From positions 6,815,001 through 6,879,000 of the forward strand of contig CP141148.1 of assembly GCA_035235625.1 (NCBI GenBank): 64,000 bases of DNA. The letters are read 5' to 3'. Both the position numbers and the translations under genes were made by a program. Numbering within the stretch: position 1 is the first letter of the stretch; the number at the start of each line of letters is the position of its first letter. Below the pieces are notes generated by a model. That model did no database searches, was not told the DNA's origin, and saw nothing but the letters and a program-made list of their open reading frames with translations. The DNA is from Saururus chinensis. Lineage: Eukaryota; Streptophyta; Magnoliopsida; Piperales; Saururaceae. Shown piece after piece: positions 12,222-24,647 of this stretch.

Positions 12222-15200
12222 GCCTGTCGACGAGTGGCGGATCCGGAGCTCCCTCCTCGACTTCCTCCGGACCTCGCTCGCCGTCTCCGCCCCGGATGAC
12301 GACGACGTCCAGATCCGCCGGGCGTTGGACCTGAAGAAGCGGAAGCGGGACGAGCCGGTTGCGTTCGGGACATTGTTCATTCGGGACCTCGGGTTCCTGA
12401 AGAAGGAGGCGGAGGATGGGGAGGGGGAGGAGAGGAGGTTCCTGGAGTGGAGGAAGTCAGTTTTGGAGAAGATGGAGGGGATGGAGCTGAATATCGAGGG
12501 TGTGAAGTTCCGGCTGAGCGTGGAGCTTCCGGCCGCGGAGGATTTCCAGCAGTTGAAGGAGTCGCGGGAGGGGATTCGAGGCTCGGGAAGTTACAATCGC
12601 GGAGGTATGAGGAGAAGTCTGATTAATTTCCATAAAAAATCGAAACTTGGTAGCATTGTTTATGTTGATGAACTCAAGACACTGAATCCTTGACCCAGGC
12701 AGAAGTGGAATTCCCTAAAGTTGGCGAGTACTCTGTAGACAGTGGGTTTAAAAAAACAACCCAATTTGATAATTACATCACATATGGATCGTACGAAACC
12801 TGCAAAAGAAAAAAGGAGTTTAACGAGCTTTTGCCATGAATTGAACAGTAAATCCAAAACATATGATCCTAATTTGTTATATAATCTCACTCACATGAAG
12901 ATTTAATGATTGCTGGAGGTTTTAAATCCTTATTAAACTAGAAGGAATTCAGAGCCTTCTAACCATCTTCTTGTGGTAGTTTTCTCAGTATTTCAGCTTC
13001 CACCTGCTCAAAGATAGATGAATGTATATTTCTCAGTATGTTGTTAATTATGAACCCTTTAAATTTGTTTATATTGTAGGGCGATATTTGCCTCATTTTC
13101 TTATTGGAAATTCCTGTTGGTGATTTGGTGTCTTGCAATCGAGAAATTCTGATACTGACCTTATAAATACAAGTAGATTCAAATTTTTTCCATTTTGAAA
13201 CGTCTGATAGTCCCAAATATCTAAGTTCTAGGTCATTTGCCAATGTTACTGAGTGCGCTGTTCTCGAAGTTACAAACCTCGTTAACTTATTTAATCTCTT
13301 TGTTTACGAAGAGTTATATCTTCATTTGAAAAAATAGGAGACACAAGGGTTCCAAAATCCAGAATAGTTGATACTGGGTAGGGGATTTTGCATTTAGAAG
13401 TCTTGATTTACTGATAATTTTTGCGACTTCTATTTTCCTCTTGCAGGATACTATTCAAGGGCTGCAAGGAAACCTGACACGCTTATTTTGGAGGGTCTTC
13501 CATCCCGCTGGTTTGCAGAACCACGGGTTTCCTCTAAACCCTCCATGCTAGTTACACACACTATTTTTTCGGTATTTGGGGAAATCAGGTAATTGGATTT
13601 CCTTATCATAAATTTCTCATATTTTTAATGCAATGTTCTATTGATGTCTTAAAATTTAACATGAATCCCAAGTATTATTTGTTTGTTGTGATATTGTTCT
13701 TTGTTTTTATTTAAGCCACTATGAAATGACATTTAGGTATGCATATTGCTATAACTGAACTCCCTAATGAAAGGAACCTCTAACAGGCTAAAATATAACT
13801 CTTTTCCTAAATTTAAATTTAATTTATTTTTTGTTTTAAAATCTCAAGAGTGGGTGGGGTGGGTGGGGTGGGTGGAGAGGACTAAATTATGAAGTAATTT
13901 TTGGGAAAATCTACCTTATCGGGTGGGGGGTTCAGTATTGGCCGTTTGTAGTTCATTTATCATAATAAATGTGTTACACCCAAGTTTCTGAACGAAAGTT
14001 CAGATGTTGCACCTGCATGTTTCTATTGTCTAGTTAGATGAATTGTCTTAGCCTTAAACTTTTTAGCCTCTTTCTTACATTTAAAAAGGTGGACATTCAT
14101 CAGAAGTAATTTAGATTTTTGCATACCTTGTTACCACTTACTACATTTCCCAGCCATTGTATAATCCAAAATGGACAATACCCTATTAGTCTAACTCTAC
14201 CTTTTTAGGGTAAATTGCTCTTACCGACTATGAATTATAGTGAAAATGCACATGACTTCCATGTATTATGAAAACCTCCACATAACCCGTACCACCTAAC
14301 TTGTAACACAAAATGTTGAGGGTATCAAGTTTATTTATTTTTAGATTATTTTACCTTATATGTTATGATGACTATTTACCATCAGTGTTATATATCACGT
14401 TGGATTCTCGAGTATCAGCTATTTCCTTAATCATTCAAACAGTTCAAAAACGCAGCTAAACAAAAAAATATTCATCTGTTATAAGGATGGAACTTGGAAG
14501 CTCCAAGATCCTAACCTTTCAAGCAAGCCAATGACACTATGAACAGTTGACTCATTACCATCTATGCCTCTTCTGGCCCAAATTCATGGGCTTGGGAAGG
14601 ATTGGAGCTCATGGGCAGGCCCTCCACCCTTGTTCTGGTACTTCTGCCATCCTCCAGTATCAGCCTTTTTGTGAGTAGAAGACGAGAGACGTGACTAGAG
14701 ATGATGCCACCAGCGTGGCTGCAGCGGCCAAGATGCCCTTGTGGAGCACTGCATTGAAAAAGTTGTGTGCGTCAGAACTGTCCCCAAAAAGGTAACCCAT
14801 GAGATGACAAAACTGCAAACTGCGCAAGCCTTGGTGGGGCAGGCTGTGAGACCCTGCCAGGAATGCTGCTAGTCCGTACGAATTGATGTGTTTGAATTAT
14901 ATTGGCAGAAGGTGCACTCATCAAACGCATCTGGAACCACCTTCCTGGTGCTCTTCCTTCTTTTGGTGCTGACCGTGGAGATGTGGGCAATGATATGGAG
15001 AGAACAAATGACAGCATATACAGTACTGTTGACTGCTCCAAGAATATGTAGGAGAGTTTCTCTGGACTCTGCTTTTGGGGAGGCAAAGATGCAGTTAGAG
15101 AAAGAGGAGTGGAGGTGGATGAGGGGATTGCTAATTTATGAGAAAAGATGGGGATTGCTGCACTTGGTAGGAGAGGTGAGATACATGCAGGATAAAGGAG

Positions 15201-16545
15201 AAAGGGGTATAAGATGAAAATTTAGAAAAACAGGTTAACGGTGTAGTTTTGAGTTGTAAGGAGATGGGAATTAAGTGATGTTTTTCATTATACATGGGGT
15301 CTATGTGCAATATCCTTACAATTCATATGGGTTATGTGCAGTTTACTATTTTTTATTATTGAATCTAACTCTATTGTTAGCCCTTGCATTACCATAATAG
15401 AATACTCTCTCAATTTTTTTGTTATTTAGAAGGCCCTATCTATTAGAGACTTGGAGTTATGTAAGTTTGTTTGTTATCTAAATCAGGAAAAGAAGTTAGA
15501 GAAAATTATGTGACAGTCTAAGCAACTAAAGGACAAAAATTTGACTAGTCATGAATAATAATTACAATAAGTTGTAAAAAATGAAGAAATTACTAATTCC
15601 GTTAGATTTATTTTTTGGTTTAATGGCTTATTTTAGATGTCAATTGTCCAAATTCTTTTATTGCTAGAAAGAAAAACTTTAGATGCCTTATGACACGTGT
15701 CTGAAGACAGTCCCTCCTGATGCTAATATTGCTTTCTTTAAGTTCCTTGGTTAAATTTTGTTCACACATTCTTTAATTTCCTCTAAATGTCATTAATTAG
15801 GAATCTTAATGTTGCTGGGGCCGATGATCTAGGTAAGACGGCTGAGGAGGCCATCAATGGGCCCATAGTGTCCGGTCTTCGGTGCAAGATCTGGGTTCAA
15901 TTTGAGAAACATGATGATCTTCTAAATGCACTCAAGATCTTATGTGGGCGTTCAATGCAGAAGGTGAGAGTTTCGTAGCAAAGTTTCCATGTCTTGATTT
16001 GTCGAAAACATATTATGTCACTAAGTAACTTGCAGATCTTTTGAGCAGCAAGGGTCGCGTTTAAGAGCTGATTACGAGATTTCATGGGATAAAGATGACT
16101 TTTTTCATTATTATGCCAAACAAAACTCAGACAGGAGCCAAATACAGGAGAGGCATAACTTAAGGGATGAAGTCCCAGTGCTTCGATCAGAATTTGCTCA
16201 CAGTAGATATGATGGGGCTCGGCAGAGGAGGTTTCGGGTATACCTTCCAAACTTTCTTCTAATATTTTAAATATGTGCATTCCAGAACCTAATTCTTGTT
16301 GATTTTTTTATTTGAATGACGGTCTATGTCATCTCATGTAGGATGCCCCAAATCCTTTAAATGACTGAAAAAGAAAATTAGAAAGCACATTGGGGTCTTG
16401 TTCAAACTTCTGCCTTATATATCATGTCAGTCCAATGTTTTCAATCACTTTAGTTCAATGTAAAAGTGCTTTATTGTGCTGACGTCATTTCTCATTCATA
16501 GAGCCAGCAAGTGATTTTTTTTTGTTCTCTTATATGCAGGAGTAA
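12097..16545 (+). CDS. AKAP17A/XE7-like RNA-binding protein, 5 exons, 335 aa
   Basis: Exons by hand: 12,097-12,604; 13,447-13,588; 15,801-15,963; 16,049-16,237; 16,540-16,545. All introns are GT-AG and the spliced frame is 1,008 nt with no stop before TAA. Residues 15-33 (ETLDL..GLALAPRLKLLLT) and the segment PVAFGTLFIRDLGFLKK match plant homologues of the splicing-associated A-kinase anchor protein 17A. KKRKR at 80-84 could be a nuclear signal. Residues about 175-275 form an RRM-like fold: TLILEGLPSRWFAEP, then FSVFGEIRNLNVA, then CKIWVQF as the RNP1-like strand. A charged tail of about 60 residues follows; the long RS-rich tail of the animal protein is absent. The start is the first in-frame ATG after a TAG at 12,067. 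A role in pre-mRNA splicing is inferred from the family. Confidence 0.8.
13852..13872 (+). other. G-quadruplex motif in intron 2 (sense strand)
   Basis: Five runs of three or four G separated by single T (GGGTGGGGTGGGTGGGG then TGGG) lie about 265 bases after the exon-2 donor. This is a canonical parallel G-quadruplex pattern with one-base loops, on the transcribed-RNA sense strand. A further G6 run lies at 13,923-13,930. Confidence 0.75.
14200..15363. mobile_element. Non-autonomous TIR element (MULE-like) inside intron 2
   Basis: The left arm (14,211-14,275) and the reverse complement of the right arm (about 15,285-15,350) share the series GTAAA(T/C)TGC, TATGAATT, TGCACAT and CCATGTAT(T/A)ATGAAAA, at roughly 75% identity by eye. 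The 10-mer TCTAACTCTA flanks both sides (14,190-14,199 and 15,364-15,373), close to the 9-bp target duplication of Mutator-like elements. The repeated GGTTATGTGCA-type phrases are typical of plant MULE termini. The middle (about 14,580-15,200) is GC-richer than the arms and could be captured host sequence, but I could not identify a source. No transposase is encoded. Confidence 0.55.
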
Positions 16546-18841
16546 AGTAATTAGAAGGGTTTCACAAGGGGATCTGGAATTAATTGCTATTACACACGTG
16601 GTTGTTTTCCCCCATTGTGATGCTTCAGACTAGTTGCCTCGAGCTTATCTGAATAGCTTCGTTTTGAAGTATCATGATTTATGTCGACTCATTGGATACT
16701 GCACCACAAATTTGTGCTGGTCCTCCTTATTGAGTGACTGGAATCGCTGTGCAAGTTGAGTATTTGCTGTTTCATACTTGCGCTTAATGAGACATGTCTA
16801 CTTCCATTTTAAACCGTTCTGTTGCAGGCCTAGCTTCTAGGGGATTGCTCTTACTCCAACGGAAACAAATTAAAAGCTTGTCGAGTGCCTGGATAAGGTC
16901 AAGGCAGTGCTCACGGCCTGTATTTGAACACTATTAGTGAGAAGTATGGTATCTGAGAAACTTAATTTTGGACGAATAGCAGCAGGTACCTTGCCATACT
17001 GACTGTTTACGTAATGTCTCGTTTTGTAATCTTAAACACAGCAGAATGACTGGTTTGTCAGTATATTCAACTCAAGCAAGCTCATCATATTTAATTTTAG
17101 ACCATGAATTTTTTATTTATTTATAGTTACTACTCACCCCACACACACACCCTATATGCTACAGGATCGGGATTGGACCCAGGGTGAGATCCAAACCACC
17201 TCATCTACGGTTGTCTTGGGATTGGGACCACAACTTTTGAAAAACCGCTATTATTTTAGGACAGTGGGAGTTATAAAAGGGAGAATGTGTTTTGGGCAGG
17301 TACATGATCTGGTGTATTTTATTGTCCGCCCCAGGAAACCCCATATTGAGTGCGCATGGCACTTCATGATGTGGCTGCAACGCGACGGGCCCACAAGGAT
17401 GAGATGAATGAAAAACAGCCAAAACTGTGCCCGTTTGTGGCGGTGAAATCGCTGTAGAATTTGGAAAATTTTCAACTCCGGCCAACTTTCTTGAATGAAG
17501 AGCCCAAGTTCAGTTTAGAAGTAAATTCACATTGGTTCACACGGACATTAAAGACCCTTAAATATCCTAGTAAACCACCAATTCTTACCCTTGTAAGGTT
17601 TATAAGTTCAATAATCTTCACCCAATAAATTAGTGAATAAGCTAAGGAATGGTTTATCTTTGCCTGTTGGCTTATGTTTACACGATTGGCACAGGCAAAG
17701 TTATTATGCTTTCAACTTAAAGTTTCAAACTGTAACAGCAATGCATCGGAATCTATACAGATAGAAGTGATAGAACATGAAGACACTAATGGCGGAGTAG
17801 AACAGTTATGGAAACAGAGTGGAGAGGTAAAGAGGTAGCGAATGGAGGTGAAAGCTGGTTTTCAATATTTAATGCAAGCATTAAATCATAATAGGCTTGA
17901 AATTGATAACTAATCACAACAGTCCTGTGCTAGTAACCTAAACATGCGCTATACTAATAAACTGGCCTATCCAATCAAGAGAGTCAATGAAAATTTTCAG
18001 TCTTTATGTCTCTTATGTAATCACTCTTCCTCCTTTATATCATTAATGAGAGAGGGGCTTGTTCCCTGCTTTCCAATAAAAAACAAAAGAAGATTGTTGT
18101 AGCTCTATAAAAATTGAAAAGAAGTCAGATGATGGCAAAGTGGAGCAGACCGCCGGAAGGATCCCTGTAGACCCATAAGCAATCACAAACTTATTCCACT
18201 GTGTGCCAAATATTTATGGGTGGAATTCACAAGACGAACTGCCAGCCCCTGCATGGTCCCTATCTGGTTACCTCCTCCGTGACCACCTTCCTAATCTTAT
18301 CCTCCCCACTGAGAAATCATATATAGGCTTACCCAACAACAGCCGGTAGTTTTGTTCTTCAACGTTGGAGCCAGTCAGGTTTGCACACGTCTTCACAAAA
18401 AAAATATTCATACGTGAATAATGTCATTGAGATAAACATGATTTTACTTACAAGTAGAAGAAGAGTAAAACTAAGATTGTGAAACTCTATTTCTCCGCTT
18501 TACCTTGCTCCGCTGCCTTTCGTTGAAGATTTTGAAGCTTTGGTACGGTTCTCCTTATAAAACATTAGGAGGTTTTAGTTAAGTAAATTCCTTGGTCTAG
18601 GAGTCTTTTATTAATTATGGGCCCTACAAGTTCACTAACTTCTCTTCATAAAACTAGTGTACGACGTCAAATTGATATCCTAATTAAAGCAAGCATGTTA
18701 TCAAAAAGGAAAACATCAACATGAGCCCAGCCTCACGCACTCCAACCAAGACTCATGCGAATGGGTTTCTTATAATAAAGTAGAGTTTACCTTTTATTGC
18801 ATCATTAACCAAGAGACTACTTGCTAGCCAATGAGTCATAA
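16546..18841. other. 3' flank of the AKAP17-like gene; no further gene recognised
   Basis: The first few hundred bases should hold the 3' untranslated region. A possible 3'UTR intron ends at CTGTTGCAG near 16,829. The 83-codon open frame at 17,156-17,407 has no recognisable family. The segment 18,120-18,400 is moderately GC-rich but gave no coding match on either strand. No polyadenylation site can be assigned with confidence. Confidence 0.4.
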
Positions 18842-19655
18842 TGTTGGGTGGTGCAATGGAAGCTTAGTGATGAGCCCGGCCTTGTAGATGTGCAAATATA
18901 TCACCTTTATATTCCTCTTAAATAATTTACATGCATTTACACATAAACACACATATAAACAATAGAACAAATTCAAATAACTTTAGATTTGCATGAATTA
19001 AAGTAAGAATCAATTACTACTAACCTTTAGGGGCTGAGCCCCGAGGACGTGGACAATCACCTAGAAGCATGCACGACCTCTTATTTATTATCAAATATAA
19101 ATAGGAAAATTAGAATTACCTTTTGTGATGAATCATTCTCTTAAAATCAAGAGAGAAAACTCTTCATTTTTTTACTAATTTGCTGGGAATAATTAGAATT
19201 TGCTGGGAATAATTAGCTTGAATAGGGCTTGAAGGAAACACAATGAGAGATAAGAGAGACTTGAGGAAGATCACTCTTTAACCTTGGGTCATCGCACAAT
19301 AATGAGAAATAAAGCTTATGCTTTTTTCTTTATTTTGTCTTTTGCAATTCAATAAACCCATGAGAGAGAGGAGATGAGGGAAGCCTAGTTTCTCTGGTTC
19401 GTCTCTTCCTCTCTTTCAACAGTCCGTCGTTTGTTTTTTTGTTCACCACAAAACTGCCCTTCACGGGAGGGGATAAATATGTGGTGGAGTGGGAGAAAAT
19501 TCTTCGCCCACTCACCCTCTAACTGAATTTCGTATTGGGATAGGATTGACCAAGTCCTATCTCATTCCAACTCAGCAAATGGGGTCCACATATAACCACT
19601 CTCCCTCACGTCTTTCTACTGTTCCGGGTTAAATAATGTGGGTACAAACCCAACA
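18842..19655 (-). repeat. 3' LTR of the copia element
   Basis: Plus-strand ends are TGTTGGGTGG and ACAAACCCAACA. Read in element orientation the LTR starts TGTTGGGTTTG and ends CACCCAACA, so the ends are a perfect 7-bp inverted repeat. The interior side carries the polypurine tract. Confidence 0.88.
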
Positions 19656-19667
19656 TCTCCCACTTGG
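19656..19667 (-). promoter_or_regulatory. Polypurine tract of the copia element
   Basis: The minus strand reads AAGTGGGAGA immediately before the 3' LTR. This is the plus-strand priming site expected at that position. Confidence 0.8.
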
Positions 19668-19778
19668 GCGAAGTGCCCACAAACCAAGCAACAACTTATA
19701 TACCTAGTTTTGTCTTAGTTCAACCTGTAGGCAGAAATGTTCATACTGAACTCCAAAGAAGTTTGCGCCCCAGCTGTG

Positions 19779-22700
19779 TCAAAGTCCTATACTATGAACA
19801 AGACGTATAAATTGATCCATTGTTAAGGCTTTAGTTAATGGATCTGCCAACATCTCAGAAGTAGGAAGATGGTTTACTACCAACTTTCCTTTTTATAGCA
19901 TGTCAAACATAAAGTAGTAATGTACTTCGATTTGTTTACCTCCAGTGCTGATTTCTTCATTTTTAAGTGTTGACACATTGGCCAGATTATCACAAAACAT
20001 CTAGACAGGAGAATCGACCCAGTTCTCTAGCCTAAGCCTGGCTAGAAAGTCTTTAATCCACACTGCTTCTGAAGCTACTAAACTGCATGCATAAAATTAA
20101 GCTTCCATGGTTGACTTTGCTACGCTTTTTTGCTTTTTACTAGCCCAAGCTATAGCATTGCCTCCAAACATGAAGACATAACTAGCAGTGGATTTCCTGT
20201 CATCTGGGTCCCCAGCATAGTCTGAATCACCATACTCAGCTAATGACAGTTCCTCAGCCTGATAGGTGAGTTTCATACCCTTAGTTTCAAAGAGGTACCT
20301 AAAAATTCACTTCGCTGCTTGTCAGTGAGGCATACATGGGTTTGCCCTATCTACTTAAGAGCCCTATAAGATAGCTCAAATCAGGTCGAGTATAGGTCAT
20401 GACATACATTACGCTACCAATAACCTGTGCATAAGGCATTGACTCCATTTTGAGTCTATCCTCGTTAAAGGATGGTGCCTGACTTTTACATAAAGTTGTA
20501 CCCTTATAGATATGAGACTTTATTGTTTTCCAACCAATTACACCAAAGCATTTCAAAATATTTTCTATGTATGATTCTTGAGATATACTAAGTAACCTTA
20601 CTTTTCTATTTCTATCAATCTTCATACCAAGTATGTAAGAAGCCTCACCCATGTCTTTCATTTCAAATTGGGTTTTGAGGTACTCCTTTAGACTGACTAT
20701 TAAGCTAAAGTTATTTCCCATCAAAAGGATATCATCTACATAGAAATAGAGTAATATAAATCTACTTTTATCCTTGAAGAAGTAGACACAATGATCATAT
20801 TCATTTGCTATAAATCCATACTCACTAATTACCTTGTAAAAAGTGATGTACCATAGCCTAGGAGACAATTTAAGGCCATATAAAGACTTTATGAGTTTTC
20901 ACACCTTGTGTTCCTCTCCAGGAACAATAAAACCCTTAGGTTGTTCCATGTAAATCTCTTCCTCTAAATCACCATTTAGGAAGGTAGTCTTTACATCCAT
21001 TTGGTGCAACTTTAAGTCTAATTGTGCCACTATAGCTAACAAACACCTAATATATGTAAATCTAGTAATAGGTGAATAGGTTTCTTTAAAGTTAATTCCC
21101 CTAACTTGGTTGAAACCTTTAGCTACTAGTTTTGCCTTATATTTATCTATAGACCCATCTGCCTTGAGCTTTTTCTTGAAGATCCACTTATAGCCAATAG
21201 GCTTTCTTTCACTGGGCAAGTTAACAACTTCCTAGACTTGGCTCTTCATTGTAGAATTCATTTCCTCTTCAATAGTTAATTGTCATTCCTTAGAATCTAG
21301 ACTGTCAATTGCCTACTCATAGGTCAAAGGATCATTAGGTAAATGTTCATTTATTGTTACTTCATTTTCTCCTAACATAGCATAGAAGTCCTGCAACAAG
21401 GTTGAGGGTCGTCTATCTCTTATCTCTCTTACTTCAGATACTCTCCTAGGTTCAGATCCTATTACCACCTCTATAGAAGTAGTAGTATTTTGCTCTTTCT
21501 CTACTTTAAATTGTTCTATTCTTTTACTAAGAATTTTAGGGTATAAGTCTTCTTATAGGAAATATGCATCCCTTGATTCAATGACATCCACTGTCCCATC
21601 AGTATAGTGCACTATAAACCTATACTCCTTAGAGTGTTCACTATACCTTATAAAGTTACACTTTATTGTTTTAGGGTCCAATTTACTTCTATGTTGGTCT
21701 GATATTTTTACATGTGCCTTAGAACCCCATACTCTAAGATGACTTAAGTCTAGACATTTACCTATCCATAACTCATAAAGTGTTCTGTTGACAGCATTAG
21801 AGGGTATACGGTTAAGCACATACACAACGATGTGTAATACCTCACCCCAAAAAAAATTTCCTAGTTCTAAGTGGTTTAACATGGATCTAATCATATCTAA
21901 GAGATTTCTGTTTTTCCTTTCAACAACTTCATTTTGCTGAGGAATATAGGGCAAAGTGTATTAGTATATAATTCATAGGTTGGTGAAATAGCCCTTAAAC
22001 TCATCAGAGGTGTATTCTCTACCTCTGTCTGTTCTTAGGACTTTAATTAACCTACCTAATTGAGTCTCTACTTCAGCCTTGAATTCTTTGAATTTCACAA
22101 AGGCTTTAGACTTTCGCTTTAGGAGGTATATATAACTAAACCTGGAATATTTATCTATGAATGTAATAAAATATACTATCCCTATATGAGTTTGTAAATT
22201 CATAGGCCCACATGTCTGACTTTTGAGTGAACGACATCTAAAAGGTCTATGGCACGCTTACCCTTTGGGAAGGATTACCTACTCATTTTACCTATTAAGT
22301 AGTCTTTACACACACATATCCCTAGATAACTTAGGGAGGAGTCCAATGTTGGACATTTTGTATAATTTGTTAACATGCACATGACAAAGCCTCAAGTGTC
22401 ACATCAAAGAATCAACATCAGACAAACACACCACATAATCAAACTTAGCTACTGCATTAATAGAAGAGTCATATGCTAATCTAACTTAAATAAACTATTA
22501 CAAAAAAAGTAGTAAATAAAATCTTATTATTCTTGCCAACTGTTGCCTTTGACCCCTTAAACCTAGTCTCAAACCCCTTGTTAGTGGAGGGGTATTGAGA
22601 TAAGATTCCTTCTGATGGTAGGGGCAAAGAGGACATCTGTTAACACCATGTTCATCCCCAAAGGAAGAGGGATCCTATAAGTGCCTGTAGCAGTCACATA

Positions 22701-23713
22701 AAAAAATGTGTTATTTCCCATGTAGATCTTGTGCTGCCCTAGAGACAGATCAGTCATCCTGTCACCCCTAGTCATAGTCACATGCTTAGTGGCTGCACAA
22801 TCCAGCCACCAGCTCTTCTCATTGGAGTCAGCAATTATAACCTCTGAAATCATGCAAATGATATCTTTCTCTTTTTTATTTGCCTTGCTTCCAGCTCCTT
22901 GATCCCCATTAAGGTAGTTGTTTTTAAAGTGACCAATCTTGCCACATTTAAAACAAGCCCCTTTGAGTTTGTTGTCATTGTTACAATTTCTACCACTTTG
23001 GGGTTTCATGTCCTTTCTCTTGAAATTCTTATTCTTTTGACCTTAACCACCACCTCCTCCATCTCTTTTAGAGTCACCATGTTGAGCAAGGTTTGCAGAT
23101 GCACTTAGAGCAGTCACATGGTTCCTCCTCTCCTTCTCTAAGCCAAGCTTGACAGTGAGTTCATCCAGTGTGAGTTTCTTATCAGAGATGTTTAAAGCAA
23201 CAACCACACTCTCCTAAGACTTAGGGAGACTATTCAAAACAGTTGAAACTTAGATCTCCTCATTTATGGGGTTCTCTAGGATCTCCAGATCACTTGTGAT
23301 GACGGACATGGAGTTAATGTGCTCAAGCACATTATCTCCTTCCCTCATGCGACTGTTTTGATAACGGGTCTGCAACATCCTAATATGAGCCTCTGTGTCC
23401 TCTCCATATTGCATAGCTATTGCCTCCATCATTTCCTTGGCAGTCTTATATTTTTCAAAAAATATTTCAATGTTTGGCTCCATAAATGTAAGGATGGCAG
23501 TCCTTGCTTTGGCATCTTCCTCCTTAAACTTCTCATAAGCCCCTTCTGAGCCTAAGTGGAAGAGTCTATAAGCGGGTCTACACACTGGTCCAAAACATGG
23601 GCCAGGTTATCTAGGAAAAGAATATGTTTGATCCTCCTTTTCTAGGTAAGATAGTTGGTGGAGTTGAGCTTTTCAATTTTATTCAGCTCACTTGCAACCA
23701 TACAGGACGCCAT
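19779..23713 (-). pseudogene. Copia gag-pol polyprotein, degenerate
   Basis: Gag starts at 23,713 (MASCMVASELNKIEKLN) and runs to a zinc knuckle near 22,950 (CFKCGKIGHFKNNY), where the last cysteine is replaced by tyrosine. Protease near 22,810 reads WWLDCAATKHV, so the catalytic DSG is changed to DCA. Integrase follows: HLRLCHVHVNKL near 22,380 for the zinc region, and FIDKYSRFSYIYLLK...LRTDRGREYTSDEFK (22,203-21,973) with the core aspartates. RT spans 21,219-20,347 with YKWIFKKKLKADG, QMDVKTTFLNG and FYVDDILL. RNase H contains GDSDYAGDPDDRKST near 20,220 and ends at a TGA at 19,779-19,781. Several in-frame stops and frame changes interrupt it. The order IN before RT places it in Ty1/copia. 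Confidence 0.9.
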
Positions 23714-24632
23714 GGTATAAAAGAAAATATGTATACAATTTACATAGGTAAACAAGGCAATAAGTAGGCAAATAAATAATAGTGCTAACTTATTTAGATG
23801 GATATAAAAGGAGTAGGACTCTATTTAATCTCAGCAGCAAGCAAGTTCACTCCCAACAATAATTTCGGTGTGTGTGGGTGCAAATAGAGTGAATTTACTA
23901 TTTTACCCTTATATAGGGTTATTTATAACAATAATTTACTTAAATTAGTCAAGTAAGCAATATATATGTGCTTACTATGCTAAACAAGCAATAAAAAGGA
24001 GTAATTTTTGTAAATAAAGATAATATTCACTTCTATCCAAAAAATAAAAGTGTGAATTGTGTAAAGTTACTAAACTACCCTTGGGCTAGTTAAGTACAAT
24101 CAATCGCATACAACAATTGTGCACATTATATCATGCACTAATTACTTCACACATGAAATTATGCATATAAACACTTCTAAATAGTGTATAAATAAGCCTC
24201 AATAATTGAATTCAGCAAGGTGAATTTAGTATGATGCCCTTGAAATCAAGTCTTTCATAACAAGTCTCTTTTATGGAAAAATATAATTATATAATAAATT
24301 CATAATCCAAATTCACCAAATCAATGTTAATTTCAAACAATTAGGGTACTAAAACCCAGGGAAATTTATGAAAAAATTCAACTCGAATTTGGGCTAATTT
24401 GGTCCAAATTGACCAAAATACCCCTGATCTTGGGAACAGTGTTTGGAACACTTCCCAATATTCAATTATTCTCAAATTTGGTAGAGGACTAATTTAGACA
24501 GTAATAAAAATCCTATGCAAACGGAATTTTAATTACTATCTGTATGAGAGAGGTGTAGTAAACCCTAGCCGTAGCCTTATATGGGATGGTAAGGGGCAAA
24601 AGGGTAATTTCCAACACCCAGTCCATGAAATA
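23714..24632 (-). other. Copia 5' leader between primer-binding site and gag
   Basis: About 920 bases of untranslated leader. AT-rich, no long open frame, and it holds nothing else recognisable. Confidence 0.7.
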
Positions 24633-24646
24633 GAGCTCTGATACCA
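24633..24646 (-). promoter_or_regulatory. Copia primer-binding site (initiator tRNA-Met)
   Basis: The minus strand reads TGGTATCAGAGCTC one base after the end of the 5' LTR. TGGTATCAGAGC is the standard complement of the 3' end of plant initiator methionine tRNA. Confidence 0.9.
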
Positions 24647-24647
24647 C

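Noticed and set aside
17156..17407. 83-codon open frame downstream of the AKAP17-like gene
   Set aside because: No recognisable family, and overlapping minus-strand frames of similar length are also open.
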